DNA of 17,761 nt, taken from the NCBI GenBank assembly GCA_937922175.1, contig CAKZUU010000258.1, positions 1 through 17,761 of the forward strand. The letters are read 5' to 3'. The notes under the pieces were generated by a model that was not told the DNA's origin, ran no database searches, and saw nothing but the letters and a program-made list of their open reading frames with translations. Below are positions 1 through 7,866 of the stretch, one piece after another. Position 1 is the stretch's first letter. Each line of letters opens with the position of its first letter. The position numbers were made by a program, and so were the translations under genes. Source of the stretch: an uncultured Gemmataceae bacterium (GTDB lineage Bacteria > Planctomycetota > Planctomycetia > Gemmatales > Gemmataceae).

Positions 1-116
1 CCGGTGAGGACTCCGACGATCGTCACCGGTTGATGGTTGGGATAAACCGCGGCGATTTCACGGCCCAATTCGTCGATCCGGCGTTGAATCGCCTCCGTGG
101 GTATCAAAATTTTCAT
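1..116 (-). CDS. hpt: Hypoxanthine phosphoribosyltransferase, N-terminal part (cut by window edge)
   Basis: Only the first 38 codons are present; the gene continues off the left edge. The start is the ATG at 116-114. The peptide begins MKILIPTEAIQRRIDELGRE and goes on to a TIVGVLTG segment. This is the usual opening of bacterial hypoxanthine/guanine phosphoribosyltransferases: an LI-x-x-x-x-I-x-x-R-I-x-E-L-G-x-E-I helix, then the hydrophobic VGVLxGG strand and loop. The full enzyme salvages hypoxanthine and guanine to IMP and GMP using PRPP in the cytoplasm. The PRPP-binding loop lies outside the window, so the call rests on the N-terminus alone. The gene lies 53 bp downstream of the methyltransferase on the same strand and may be cotranscribed with it. 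No clear Shine-Dalgarno sequence precedes the ATG. Confidence 0.8.
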   Translation of the reverse strand, partial: MKILIPTEAIQRRIDELGREIAAVYPNHQPVTIVGVLT

Positions 117-169
117 GCCGAACAGTCTATGACCGCGGGGCGATTCGAGTATGCCGGCCGACCCGCTTG

Positions 170-784
170 TCAACGCCTGGGCTTTTTTCGCAACACACAC
201 GACCAGCCGAGGTGGCGATACCCATCCGGTTCCTCCTGGTCGAAGCGAAATTCTTCCAAGGAGATGAAATCGAACGATCGCCCCAGTTCTTCCCGCAGTT
301 CTGCTTCCGCGACCGTCGGTGGACCCGGCTGGCGCGACTCGCGTGCATTGCCGGTCAAAACGATTCCCCAAGCCTCGGGGCCCGTCATTCGATCCAGCTG
401 TTGCAGAAACGCTTCGACCTTGCCGCGACGAACGGCATGGTAGCAACCGCGGTCGAAGAAGAATTGAAAGGGCGGCCCCAAGTCGGGCAACTCGGTCACG
501 TCCGCTTGGAGAAACAACAGCGGCACACCGGCCTCGTCGGCCTTCCGGCGCGCTCGCTGAATGGCCAACGGGCTAAGGTCGACGCCAACCACCTCGAACC
601 CTTGCTGCGCCAGCCAAATGGCGTTCGTGCCAGTGCCACACCCCAGCTCGATGGCTCGGCAGGCCGGGATGGGAAACCGGGCGAGCAAGCGTTGCAATTC
701 GGCGGAGACGCGGCCGGTGTCCCAAGGAGGCGTCCCTTCGCGGTAGCGTGAGTCCCAATGTTCGACATCGGCCGGATCAGGCAT
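170..784 (-). CDS. Class I SAM-dependent methyltransferase (TPMT/TehB-like)
   Basis: This 204-residue cytoplasmic protein has a Rossmann-type methyltransferase fold. Motif I for S-adenosylmethionine is clear at residues 45-52 (IELGCGTG). It is followed by a GVDLSPLAI strand and loop, whose acidic residue should bind the ribose, and then by a QADVTELP segment. The N-terminal W-x-x-x-Y-x-x-G-x-x-PWDTG signature (residues 10-24) and the later DRGCYHAVR segment are typical of the thiopurine methyltransferase/TehB-like group of small-molecule methyltransferases. The length is normal for that group. The substrate cannot be told from sequence; in planctomycetes such genes are usually annotated only as methyltransferase. 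The ATG at 784 is the natural start because the family signature begins about ten residues later. It is divergent from the ATP-grasp gene and directly upstream of hpt. Confidence 0.85.
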   Translation of the reverse strand: MPDPADVEHWDSRYREGTPPWDTGRVSAELQRLLARFPIPACRAIELGCGTGTNAIWLAQQGFEVVGVDLSPLAIQRARRKADEAGVPLLFLQADVTELPDLGPPFQFFFDRGCYHAVRRGKVEAFLQQLDRMTGPEAWGIVLTGNARESRQPGPPTVAEAELREELGRSFDFISLEEFRFDQEEPDGYRHLGWSCVLRKKPRR

Positions 785-837
785 CGGATCGTCTCCGGAA
801 TTTGGGGATGGGGTTCATGTATCGCTCGCTTGCCTGG

Positions 838-866
838 TTGACCACGACCCGCGGATCGGCGATGAT
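838..866 (+). promoter_or_regulatory. Candidate promoter for the ATP-grasp gene
   Basis: A TTGACC hexamer (838-843, five of six matches to the -35 consensus) is separated by exactly 17 bp from GATGAT (861-866, four of six matches to the -10 consensus). This would start transcription near 873, about 25 nt before the ATG at 899. A GAGG Shine-Dalgarno sequence (888-891) sits 7 nt before that ATG. Spacing and placement are right, but the -10 is weak and planctomycete promoters are poorly characterised, so this is only a candidate. Confidence 0.3.
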
Positions 867-898
867 GCTTCAAACGATTTCATTTTCGAGGTTTCGGG

Positions 899-2092
899 AT
901 GAGTACGCGGCCGACAATTTTGTGCTTGGCGAGCTACCACAAGGGCCAACGTTTCCTGGTGCGGTGCCGCCCCGAGGGATGGTCGTGCATTTTGTTGACC
1001 ATCGAATCGCTTTTGGGGGAAGATTGGCCTCGTGATCAGATCGACGAGGTTTTTGCCCTGCCCTCCTTTGCCGATCGACCGGCGCTGCTTCGCGCTGTCA
1101 GTTACTTGAACCGTACACGAGACATTCAACGGATCGTCGGTTTGGATGATTTCGATGTCGAAGTGGCAGGGGATTTGCGCGAGCATCTTCGCCTACCGGG
1201 CTTCAATGCGTCGACGGCGCGACGCTTCCGCGACAAATTGGCGATGAGGCAAACCGCCTGCGACCTGGGCGTTCGTGTGCCGGAGTTCACTGGGCTGTTT
1301 TATCATCCCAAGGTGGAGGACTTTCTGCGCCGGGTGCCGCCTCCTTGGCTGCTGAAGCCGCGATCCGAGGCGTCGGCTGCGGGCATCCGCAAATTACATC
1401 GTCCCGAAGAGGTGTGGAGCGAGATCGAGCGGCTCGGCGATCAACAGTCATTTTTTCTGCTGGAGCAGTTTATCGAGGGTGACCTGTTTCACGTTGATTC
1501 TCTGGTGCATCAGGGGCGTGTGATTTTTTCTGAGGTCAACAATTATCGCCGACCGCTTTTGGAGGTGTACCAAGGCGGGGGAATTTACGCGACGCGGACG
1601 TTTCTCCGAAATCACCCGCTGGGCGATCGCTTGCGTCAGATGAATGAGCGGGTCCTGACGGGGTTCGGGTTACCTTGGGGGGCGTCGCATACGGAGTTTT
1701 TGCTGGGCAAAGCCGACGGGGAAATCTACCTGGTCGAAACGAGCGCTCGAGTCGGCGGAGCCAACACTGCAGAGATGGTCGAAGCGGCCACGGGGATCAA
1801 CCTCTGGTCGGAGTGGGCAGCCATCGAGCTTCGTGGCGAGACCTACCAACTTCCCCCGACAAAGAGCGATTACGCCGGCGTTGTCGTGTCCTTGGCGAAG
1901 CAAGAATGGCCCGATTCTTCTCCGTTTGATGACCCGGAAGTCGTGTACCGCTTGAAGATGAAACAACATATCGGGCTTGTCGTGGCGTCGTCTTCGCCGC
2001 AGCGGATCGAAGAATTGCTCGATGACTACCGTCGGCGAATCGCTCGCGACTACACCCTGGTGTTGCCTCCTGCGGATAAAGTCTCGCATTGA
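899..2092 (+). CDS. ATP-grasp domain carboxylate ligase-like protein, substrate unknown
   Basis: This is a 397-residue cytoplasmic protein with the layout of carbamoyl-phosphate-synthase-L-chain-like ATP-grasp ligases. A pre-ATP-grasp alpha/beta domain occupies roughly residues 1-105 and the ATP-grasp domain roughly residues 110-310. Visible elements are the ATP-binding lysine K153 in WLLKPRSEASAAG, the adenine-contact segment FFLLEQFIEGD, and the metal-binding end motif around E280 and R284 (LVETSARVGG). In that end motif Ser stands where many relatives have Asn. ATP-grasp enzymes of this type activate a carboxylate as acyl phosphate and join it to an amine or thiol. A peptide, cofactor or natural-product ligase is possible, but the substrate is not visible. 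The start is supported by GAGG 7 nt upstream. It converges on the kinase-like gene with 47 bp between the stop codons. Confidence 0.8.
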   Translation: MSTRPTILCLASYHKGQRFLVRCRPEGWSCILLTIESLLGEDWPRDQIDEVFALPSFADRPALLRAVSYLNRTRDIQRIVGLDDFDVEVAGDLREHLRLPGFNASTARRFRDKLAMRQTACDLGVRVPEFTGLFYHPKVEDFLRRVPPPWLLKPRSEASAAGIRKLHRPEEVWSEIERLGDQQSFFLLEQFIEGDLFHVDSLVHQGRVIFSEVNNYRRPLLEVYQGGGIYATRTFLRNHPLGDRLRQMNERVLTGFGLPWGASHTEFLLGKADGEIYLVETSARVGGANTAEMVEAATGINLWSEWAAIELRGETYQLPPTKSDYAGVVVSLAKQEWPDSSPFDDPEVVYRLKMKQHIGLVVASSSPQRIEELLDDYRRRIARDYTLVLPPADKVSH

Positions 2093-2139
2093 TGGTATGT
2101 CCGGCACGACCTGGAACTCTGGTCGCGAGGCGATCCAAC

Positions 2140-4710
2140 TCAGGGAGAGGAGCGACGAGCTTTTTGCGTGGCGGCCCACCGCCGCACCTCGGGATTTGTG
2201 CTTTGCTCGGCCGCTTGCAGAGCTGCCTTGACCCGATTTGGAGCGTATTCCTCGAGCGCATCCAGGGCAGCGTTCTTGCCTCCATCGGGGACTGCCGCGT
2301 CCGGTTCGCCCCACATCGAGTCGGCCACTCGGTCGAACAACGCCTGGACGATCGCTGCTTCATGCGGCGGGGGCAACTGACGCACCTGCTCTGCCACGAT
2401 ATGTCGAACGAGGCCGCTCGTGTCTTTCAAGCCGGCAAGCAACGCTGGGACCAACCGAGCCCGTGTGTCCAGGTCAATGCGCCGACCGATTTCCCGGAAG
2501 GCCCAGCCCCGGACTTCTGCGTCCGGCGACCGAGTCGATCGTCTCAAAGTGTCGGGGACGGACAACGGATCGAGCGCTAAGAGAAGAGCCAGAACGGCGT
2601 CCCGATCGCGGCCTTTCGGAGCGACGTCGGACCACGGTGCCGACACCAAGTAGTCGATCGCCGCTTGGGTAATGGCGGGGTCTCGTCGGCCTTTCAACTC
2701 TTTGGCCAAGGCGTGATACTCATCACCCTCGAGTTGAGCCAGGCGACGCACCAGGTCGGTGGCAGAGGGAGCAGGGGGCGGCATCGAGGGAAGAGCGGTT
2801 CCCGGTGCGGCAACGGGATCCGGCTCGGCCTGTTTTGTTGGTCGAGAAAGCAGGTTCATCCGCACGATAACGACCGTCAAGAGAATCACGCTGAAGGTAC
2901 CGACGACGACCCATTCCCACGCGAACCGCCGGGAGACGGGGGACGAACCACGGGTTTTAAGGGCGGGCATTTCGCCGGTTGACATTTGGCGAATCTGCTG
3001 CAGGCAGAAATGCGTCGCATTGGCCGGGCCATTGGCACCGGAGGAGGCCGGCAAATTGCCCACGGGCACCATCTCGTTGGAGGCCTCTGCCGAGGGAGGA
3101 CGTCGGTTCGTCGACGGGCGAAGCTGCGAGCCGCTCAACGAGAGACGCCGACTGGGATTCGACGGGGCCAATGAGTCGCGGAACCGTGCCAAGTCTTGGG
3201 CGAACTCCCGCATCGTCGCGTACCTTAATTCCGGATCTCGACTCAAGGCTCGTTCGCAAATTGACTTGAGATCTGGGGGGATGTCGTCGGGAAACGACAA
3301 GGGAGCGGGCATTTCGAGCGGGTGCGGGGGAGGGTTCCCCGTGACGATCTGATAGAGCATGGCCGCGATGCTGTAGATGTCACCCCTGGGGCTGGAATCG
3401 TCCGGTTGATGATGCGACCACTCGGGAGCTAAATAGACGGCATCTTCGCCGTCGTCGGCAGGGTCAGGGCGTGTGACCTGCCCAAAACCCACGATCACCG
3501 GAATCTCGCCCGGAGTGATGAGAACGTTCGTGGGTTTCAAGCTTCGGTGGATCACTCCCTGCCGATGCGCCGCATCCATTGCCGAGGTCAACTTGAAGAA
3601 CAAATCCACGGCCTGTCGCACCGGCCAAATCGGTCGGGCCTTCATCAAATCATGAAGCGATTCCCCCTCGACGAAGGGCATCACTAGGAAATCGAAGCCA
3701 TCAGCCTGCCCGACTTCGAGTACAGGGCAGAGCAACGGATGGCTCAGACCGGCAGCGACTCGAGCTTCACGTAAAAACCGCTCTCGTCGAGCATCGGCAT
3801 CCGGACCAGAAAAGCTCGGGACCTTTAATGCAACCCGACGGTCCCACTCGGTGTCGATCGCCTGATAGGTGAATCCGCGGCCACTGCGACCCAATTGGCG
3901 CTCGATTTGATAACGCCCCAAAATCGGTGGCACGGGCAGTGACGGAGTCGCCAACACCACGCTGGCCGAGGTCGCCCCGTTGTCGGTATCGCGATTGGCT
4001 TCGCCTTCCAGCCAGATCGTCTCGGCGGGTGACTCCGTCAGCGGTTGGGTCGGATCGGTTCGGAAAAGATCCGGCGGCAAGAAGAAATCCAAATCATTGT
4101 CGACCGCGGGCAGACCACCCCAAGAAGAGTCCGGGAAAGGCTCCCTCGACTCGCCACCGGAACCGGGACGCGAGCTTCCCTGGAGCAGATTCAATCGGTG
4201 CTCTCCCACCGGATCGACGACCGGTTCGTCGCTCGGTGCGGTGAGGAGCTTCAGACGTCGTTCCGCTGACGAGGCACTGGCCGAGCCTCGAGAGACCTCG
4301 GGGGATCCGCCGCCCTCCAGGATCGGTGTGAGGTAGATCTGCAAATCATCGAACGCAGCGGGAAACCTCTGGGCGTATTCGGCCAAGTCGGCTTGACCGT
4401 ATCGGTGCCGCACCTCGAACTCGGCGGCAATCAACTCGATGGGGAGATCATCCAGACGTCCCAATTCAGGATATTCGCTCAAATACGATTCGAGGGTCAG
4501 CTGCCGACCTTGCGACCATTGATGTTCGAGATCGCGTTCGATCATGGCCAGCAGCAAAGGACGACGAACACTGCTTTGAGGGGGCAACGCACGCAAGCAC
4601 TCGCCCAGCTTGTGTTCGTGCCAGTTTTCTTCAAAACGGGCCAGCCACGCCTCGACCATTCGTCGCTGCAAAGGCGGCAATCCGGATAGTGACACGCGCG
4701 TTGCAGCCAT
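2140..4710 (-). CDS. Kinase-like membrane protein, probable pseudokinase with C-terminal HEAT-like region
   Basis: This protein has 856 residues. Residues about 15-125 match the leader region common in planctomycete Ser/Thr kinases (LLLAMIERDLEHQW, then LESYLSEYPEL, then an aEYaqRFP segment). A PknB-like kinase fold spans about 268-510: a degenerate glycine loop at 274-279 (GRSGRG), VALK lysine K296, helix-C glutamate E315, and APE at 428-430. The catalytic HRD is HRS at 388-390 and DFG is GFG at 408-410. Both aspartates needed for phosphotransfer and Mg binding are therefore missing, while K392 and N395 remain. A single membrane helix at about 598-620 precedes an extracytoplasmic stretch (about 655-856) with alpha-helical HEAT-like repeats. 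It probably binds nucleotide or partners and transmits signals rather than phosphorylating, which is an inference. It follows the GNAT gene by 216 bp on the same strand. Confidence 0.85.
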   Translation of the reverse strand: MAATRVSLSGLPPLQRRMVEAWLARFEENWHEHKLGECLRALPPQSSVRRPLLLAMIERDLEHQWSQGRQLTLESYLSEYPELGRLDDLPIELIAAEFEVRHRYGQADLAEYAQRFPAAFDDLQIYLTPILEGGGSPEVSRGSASASSAERRLKLLTAPSDEPVVDPVGEHRLNLLQGSSRPGSGGESREPFPDSSWGGLPAVDNDLDFFLPPDLFRTDPTQPLTESPAETIWLEGEANRDTDNGATSASVVLATPSLPVPPILGRYQIERQLGRSGRGFTYQAIDTEWDRRVALKVPSFSGPDADARRERFLREARVAAGLSHPLLCPVLEVGQADGFDFLVMPFVEGESLHDLMKARPIWPVRQAVDLFFKLTSAMDAAHRQGVIHRSLKPTNVLITPGEIPVIVGFGQVTRPDPADDGEDAVYLAPEWSHHQPDDSSPRGDIYSIAAMLYQIVTGNPPPHPLEMPAPLSFPDDIPPDLKSICERALSRDPELRYATMREFAQDLARFRDSLAPSNPSRRLSLSGSQLRPSTNRRPPSAEASNEMVPVGNLPASSGANGPANATHFCLQQIRQMSTGEMPALKTRGSSPVSRRFAWEWVVVGTFSVILLTVVIVRMNLLSRPTKQAEPDPVAAPGTALPSMPPPAPSATDLVRRLAQLEGDEYHALAKELKGRRDPAITQAAIDYLVSAPWSDVAPKGRDRDAVLALLLALDPLSVPDTLRRSTRSPDAEVRGWAFREIGRRIDLDTRARLVPALLAGLKDTSGLVRHIVAEQVRQLPPPHEAAIVQALFDRVADSMWGEPDAAVPDGGKNAALDALEEYAPNRVKAALQAAEQSTNPEVRRWAATQKARRSSP

Positions 4711-4926
4711 TCGAACAAGTCACCCTTGCGGATGAGAGGGAATCGGCGTCGAGCCGTTTGTTCTCGCGTCCTCTACTCCAACAGCATACTTCACATTTCC
4801 GGTGCAAAACGCTTAAACCTTGATAACTCGGCTCACTGCCGCACCGGCTATCTGTTGGCTTGTTCTCAGGAGGCCGAAGTGATTGTGGTTCTAAGACTTT
4901 GCAATGCCGAGAGTAAGGAAAAATTG
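4711..4926. other. 216-bp intergenic leader upstream of the kinase-like gene
   Basis: I see no credible gene here. On the minus strand a perfect TTGACA (4925-4930) overlaps the GNAT stop codon and is followed by a run of five T, but no good -10 hexamer lies 16-18 bp downstream and no stem precedes the T run. It is therefore neither a convincing promoter nor a convincing terminator. The region is long enough to hold a separate promoter for the kinase-like gene. Confidence 0.4.
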
Positions 4927-5439
4927 TCAAGGTCGGGAGTCTTCCAGCACCGCCGGTGTGTCCGACGCAGCGACATGCTGCAACGATTCGCCGCTCAGGC
5001 GATGCACGGTCCATTCCGTCATTGGCCGAGCTCCCATCAAGCGATAGAAATCCCAAGCAGGCGTATTCCAATCGAGGACAGCCCACTCCAAGCGACCGCA
5101 GCCACGCTCAACAGCCAGCTGTGCCACCCGCCGAAACAACGCCCGACCAACACCCCGACGACGGAAGGCTGGACGGACGTAAAGATCTTCAAGGTAGATG
5201 CCGGGTCGGCCCAAAAACGTCGAGAAATTGGGGAAGAACAAGGCGAAGCCGGCAAGACCTTCTGGCAGGTCGGCCAATAGGGCCTCGGCGTAGCGAGGCG
5301 AGCCAAAAAGATACCGACGCAAGTCGTTCTCGTTCGCCACTACCTCGTGGGACAGTTTCTCGTACTCCGCCAATTCGCGGATGAGTTGCAGGACAACAGC
5401 GACGTCTGCCTCGGTCGCCAAACGAAGCGACATGCTCAT
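4927..5439 (-). CDS. GNAT-family N-acetyltransferase (SSAT-like)
   Basis: This 170-residue protein contains one GNAT fold. The N-terminus (LRLATEADVAVVLQLIREL) and the AEYEKLSHEVVA segment match the diamine/spermidine acetyltransferase-like subgroup. The acetyl-CoA pyrophosphate-binding motif A is present as LYVRPAFRRRGVGRALF. Motif B follows in the form of WNTPAWDFYRLMGARP, with the tyrosine that usually acts as general acid. It should transfer acetyl from acetyl-CoA to an amine in the cytoplasm; a polyamine or a small amine are plausible substrates, unproven. The ATG at 5439-5437 overlaps the obg stop codon (ATGA), so translation is probably coupled to Obg. A second in-frame ATG at 5433 is also possible. 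Confidence 0.82.
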   Translation of the reverse strand: MSMSLRLATEADVAVVLQLIRELAEYEKLSHEVVANENDLRRYLFGSPRYAEALLADLPEGLAGFALFFPNFSTFLGRPGIYLEDLYVRPAFRRRGVGRALFRRVAQLAVERGCGRLEWAVLDWNTPAWDFYRLMGARPMTEWTVHRLSGESLQHVAASDTPAVLEDSRP

Positions 5440-6467
5440 GTTTCCGACCCCGAGGGTGCGATCATTTGTTCCGCGGCCTGTTCCGCTCGCAGAAGTTCCA
5501 CAGCCCGACGGACCAAATGCGACAACCCTTGTCCCGTCACGGCCGAGATGGCGTGAACTTCGACGCCCAACTTGCGCTCGAGCCGATCTCGAACGGCATC
5601 GCTCCCGGTCAACTCGGCTTTGCTCAGGGCCACCAGTTCGGGGCGTCGGCCCAACTCGGCCCTGTACAATTCCAGTTCTCGACGAATGGTGCGATAGTTC
5701 GCCAAAGGATCGGAACCATCGAGTGGAAACGGCTCAATCAGATGAATCAACACGCGTGTTCGTTCGACGTGGCGCAAGAACTCATGCCCCAGTCCCACTC
5801 CGGCATGCGCTCCCTCGATCAGTCCAGGAAGGTCAGCAAGGACGAAGGCGTTTTCGTCCCCGAGCGTTACCATTCCGAGATTCGGATATTTGGTGGTGAA
5901 CGGGTAATCAGCGATTTCCGGGTTGGCCCGGGACAAGCGGCTGAGAAGCGTCGATTTCCCCGCGTTGGGGAGACCAACCAGACCCACATCGGCGATGAGT
6001 TTCAATTCGAGAATGATCCATCGCTCCTCGCCCGGCTCACCCGGCTCCCATTCGCGGGGAGTCCGATGAGTGGCGGTGGCGAACGCTTTGTTGCCTCGGC
6101 CGCCTTTCCCTCCCTTGGCGACAGTGACCTGATCGCCGGGTCGTGTCAGATCTTTCAGGATGTGGCCCCGCTCGCGGTCGCGGACGACCGTGCCGGGCGG
6201 CACTTCGATGATCAGGTCATCGCCGCAGCGGCCGGTACATTGGGCCGATCCGCCGGGGGCTCCATCTTCGGCATGCCAATGACGCTGATGGGCCAGGCCG
6301 GCGAGGTTATCGGCACCGGCGACGGCACGAATGATGACCGATCCCCCATGCCCTCCATCCCCTCCGTCGGGTCCGCCCCGAGGCACGTATTTTTCGCGGC
6401 GGAACGAGCACATCCCGCGCCCGCCCTTGCCCCCCGACACGAAAATCGTGACTCGATCGACGAACAT
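5436..6467 (-). CDS. obg: Obg/CgtA family ribosome-assembly GTPase
   Basis: Obg is a GTPase that acts in assembly of the large ribosomal subunit and in stress control. The glycine-rich Obg fold covers residues 1-155 (VSGGKGGRGMCSFRREK, GGPDGGDGGHGG, KGGKGGRGNKAF). The G domain follows: G1 GLPNAGKST, switch I with YPFTTKYPNLG, G3 DLPGLIEGAHAGVGLG, a G4 that reads SKAEL in place of NKxD, and G5 ISAVTGQGL. I chose the ATG at 6467 because the family invariably begins MFVDxVxIxVxGGxGGxG. The reading frame is open to 6536, but those 23 extra residues have no family counterpart. The protein is 343 residues and has no C-terminal OCT domain, the short form common outside Firmicutes. It sits 83 bp after clpX. 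Confidence 0.95.
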   Translation of the reverse strand: MFVDRVTIFVSGGKGGRGMCSFRREKYVPRGGPDGGDGGHGGSVIIRAVAGADNLAGLAHQRHWHAEDGAPGGSAQCTGRCGDDLIIEVPPGTVVRDRERGHILKDLTRPGDQVTVAKGGKGGRGNKAFATATHRTPREWEPGEPGEERWIILELKLIADVGLVGLPNAGKSTLLSRLSRANPEIADYPFTTKYPNLGMVTLGDENAFVLADLPGLIEGAHAGVGLGHEFLRHVERTRVLIHLIEPFPLDGSDPLANYRTIRRELELYRAELGRRPELVALSKAELTGSDAVRDRLERKLGVEVHAISAVTGQGLSHLVRRAVELLRAEQAAEQMIAPSGSET

Positions 6468-6550
6468 AACCGACGCGGAATACTCCGTGACGAACACCCT
6501 TCTTGGCCATTCTACGGAGCATCCGCGCGAGAACATTCCGGCAAAGGACG

Positions 6551-7831
6551 TCAGGCACTCTTCTTGTCGACGGCTTTCTTCTCGAACAGGGGTTTCCGCC
6601 CTTTGACGACATCTTCGGTGACGATGTAACGGCCCTTCTCGTCGAGTTCGGGCAGGTCGAACATGATGTCGAGCATGATTTCCTCGACGATGCTGCGCAA
6701 GCCACGGGCACCGGTATCGCGTGCCTTGGCCATCCGCGCGATTTCCTGCAACGCTTTGGGATCGAATTCGAGTTCGGCGCCTTCGATCTCGAAGAGCCGT
6801 TGATACTGTTTCACCAGCGAGTTACGCGGCTCGGTCAAGATGCGGATCAGGGCCTCTTCGTCGAGAGGTTCCAAAGGTGCCAACACGGGCAATCGACCGA
6901 CGAATTCAGGGATCATCCCGAATTCGATGAGATCGTCGCTGGTGACCATCGCGAGCAACTCGCCGAGCTGCTTTTCGCCCGCCGGCGAATCACTGACGAA
7001 GCCGAAGCTGTTTCGGCCGACCCTCCGGGCGATGATCTTCTCCAAACCGACGAAGGTCCCGCCGCAGATGAATAGGATGTTCGAGGTGTCCACCTGAATG
7101 TACTGCTGTTCGGGGTGTTTCCGACCACCCTGGGGGGGGACGTTGCTGACGGTTCCCTCCAACATTTTGAGCAGGGCCTGCTGGACCCCTTCACCGGAGA
7201 CGTCGCGGGTGATGCTGACGTTGTTTTGGGTTTTGGCGATCTTGTCTACCTCGTCGATGTAGACGATGCCACGCTGGGCGGCGTCGATATCGAAATCGGC
7301 GGCGTGAAGAAGTTTCAGGAGCAGGTTTTCGACGTCTTCGCCGACGTAGCCGGCTTCGGTCAAAGTGGTGGCATCGCCGATGGCGAAGGGGACATCGAGG
7401 AGCCGCGCGAGAGTTCGGGCCAAAAGCGTCTTGCCGGAGCCGGTGGGGCCGATGAGGAGAATGTTCGACTTATCGACCTCCACGTCCGACCGGCCGAACT
7501 CGTGCATGTTGAGTCGCTTGTAATGATTGTGGACGGCGACGGCGAGGACCTTTTTGGTGCGATGTTGTCCGACGACGTATTGGTCGAGGCGCTCCTTGAT
7601 TTCGCGGGGGGTGGGGATGCGGGAGGTGGACGGACCACGGACGCGGCGACGTTTCTCCTGATCGATGATCGACTGACAAAGTTCGATGCAATCGCCGCAG
7701 ATGTACACATCGCCGGGGCCTTCGACGAGCGGTCCGACCTCGCGATGACTTTTGCGACAGAAGGAGCAAAACGCGTTGCGATTGCGACCGGAGGAGCCGC
7801 TGGGACGACGCCCGTCCGTCTCTTTAGCCAT
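6551..7831 (-). CDS. clpX: ATP-dependent Clp protease ATP-binding subunit ClpX
   Basis: ClpX is the hexameric AAA+ unfoldase that feeds substrates to ClpP. The N-terminal zinc-binding domain has C22, C25, C45 and C48. Walker A is GPTGSGKT at 128-135 and Walker B is IVYIDEVDKIA. The pore loop GYVGED and the substrate-engaging RKH loop (GGRKHPEQ) are intact. The loop that docks onto ClpP reads FGF (NSFGFVSD) in place of the more usual IGF. At 426 residues the length is normal. The ATG at 7831 is preferred over the upstream one at 7870 because a GGGAG Shine-Dalgarno sequence lies 5 nt before it and the usual ClpX N-terminus starts there. No clpP lies next to it in the window. It is followed by obg and preceded by a small membrane protein. 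Confidence 0.97.
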   Translation of the reverse strand: MAKETDGRRPSGSSGRNRNAFCSFCRKSHREVGPLVEGPGDVYICGDCIELCQSIIDQEKRRRVRGPSTSRIPTPREIKERLDQYVVGQHRTKKVLAVAVHNHYKRLNMHEFGRSDVEVDKSNILLIGPTGSGKTLLARTLARLLDVPFAIGDATTLTEAGYVGEDVENLLLKLLHAADFDIDAAQRGIVYIDEVDKIAKTQNNVSITRDVSGEGVQQALLKMLEGTVSNVPPQGGRKHPEQQYIQVDTSNILFICGGTFVGLEKIIARRVGRNSFGFVSDSPAGEKQLGELLAMVTSDDLIEFGMIPEFVGRLPVLAPLEPLDEEALIRILTEPRNSLVKQYQRLFEIEGAELEFDPKALQEIARMAKARDTGARGLRSIVEEIMLDIMFDLPELDEKGRYIVTEDVVKGRKPLFEKKAVDKKSA

Positions 7832-7866
7832 GGTATCTCCCAAAACCGGAACGCCCCGAGTGAAAG

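Noticed and set aside
145..173. TTGACA on the minus strand upstream of hpt as a promoter
   Set aside because: The hexamer overlaps the methyltransferase stop codon, but no acceptable -10 lies at 16-18 bp.
167..751. Plus-strand frame opposite the methyltransferase
   Set aside because: The minus strand carries a complete SAM-binding motif; the plus frame has no domain.
2107..2125. Possible shared terminator hairpin between the convergent ATP-grasp and kinase-like genes
   Set aside because: Only a 5-bp stem (CGACC/GGTCG) with a 9-nt loop and no T run on either strand.
6468..6536. N-terminal extension of Obg (23 residues from the ATG at 6536)
   Set aside because: Obg proteins begin at MFVDxVxIxV; the extension has no family counterpart and no ribosome binding site that stands out.
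5466..6629. Long plus-strand open frame (387 codons) opposite obg
   Set aside because: It is the antisense shadow of obg, which has complete GTPase motifs; the antisense peptide shows no recognisable domain.
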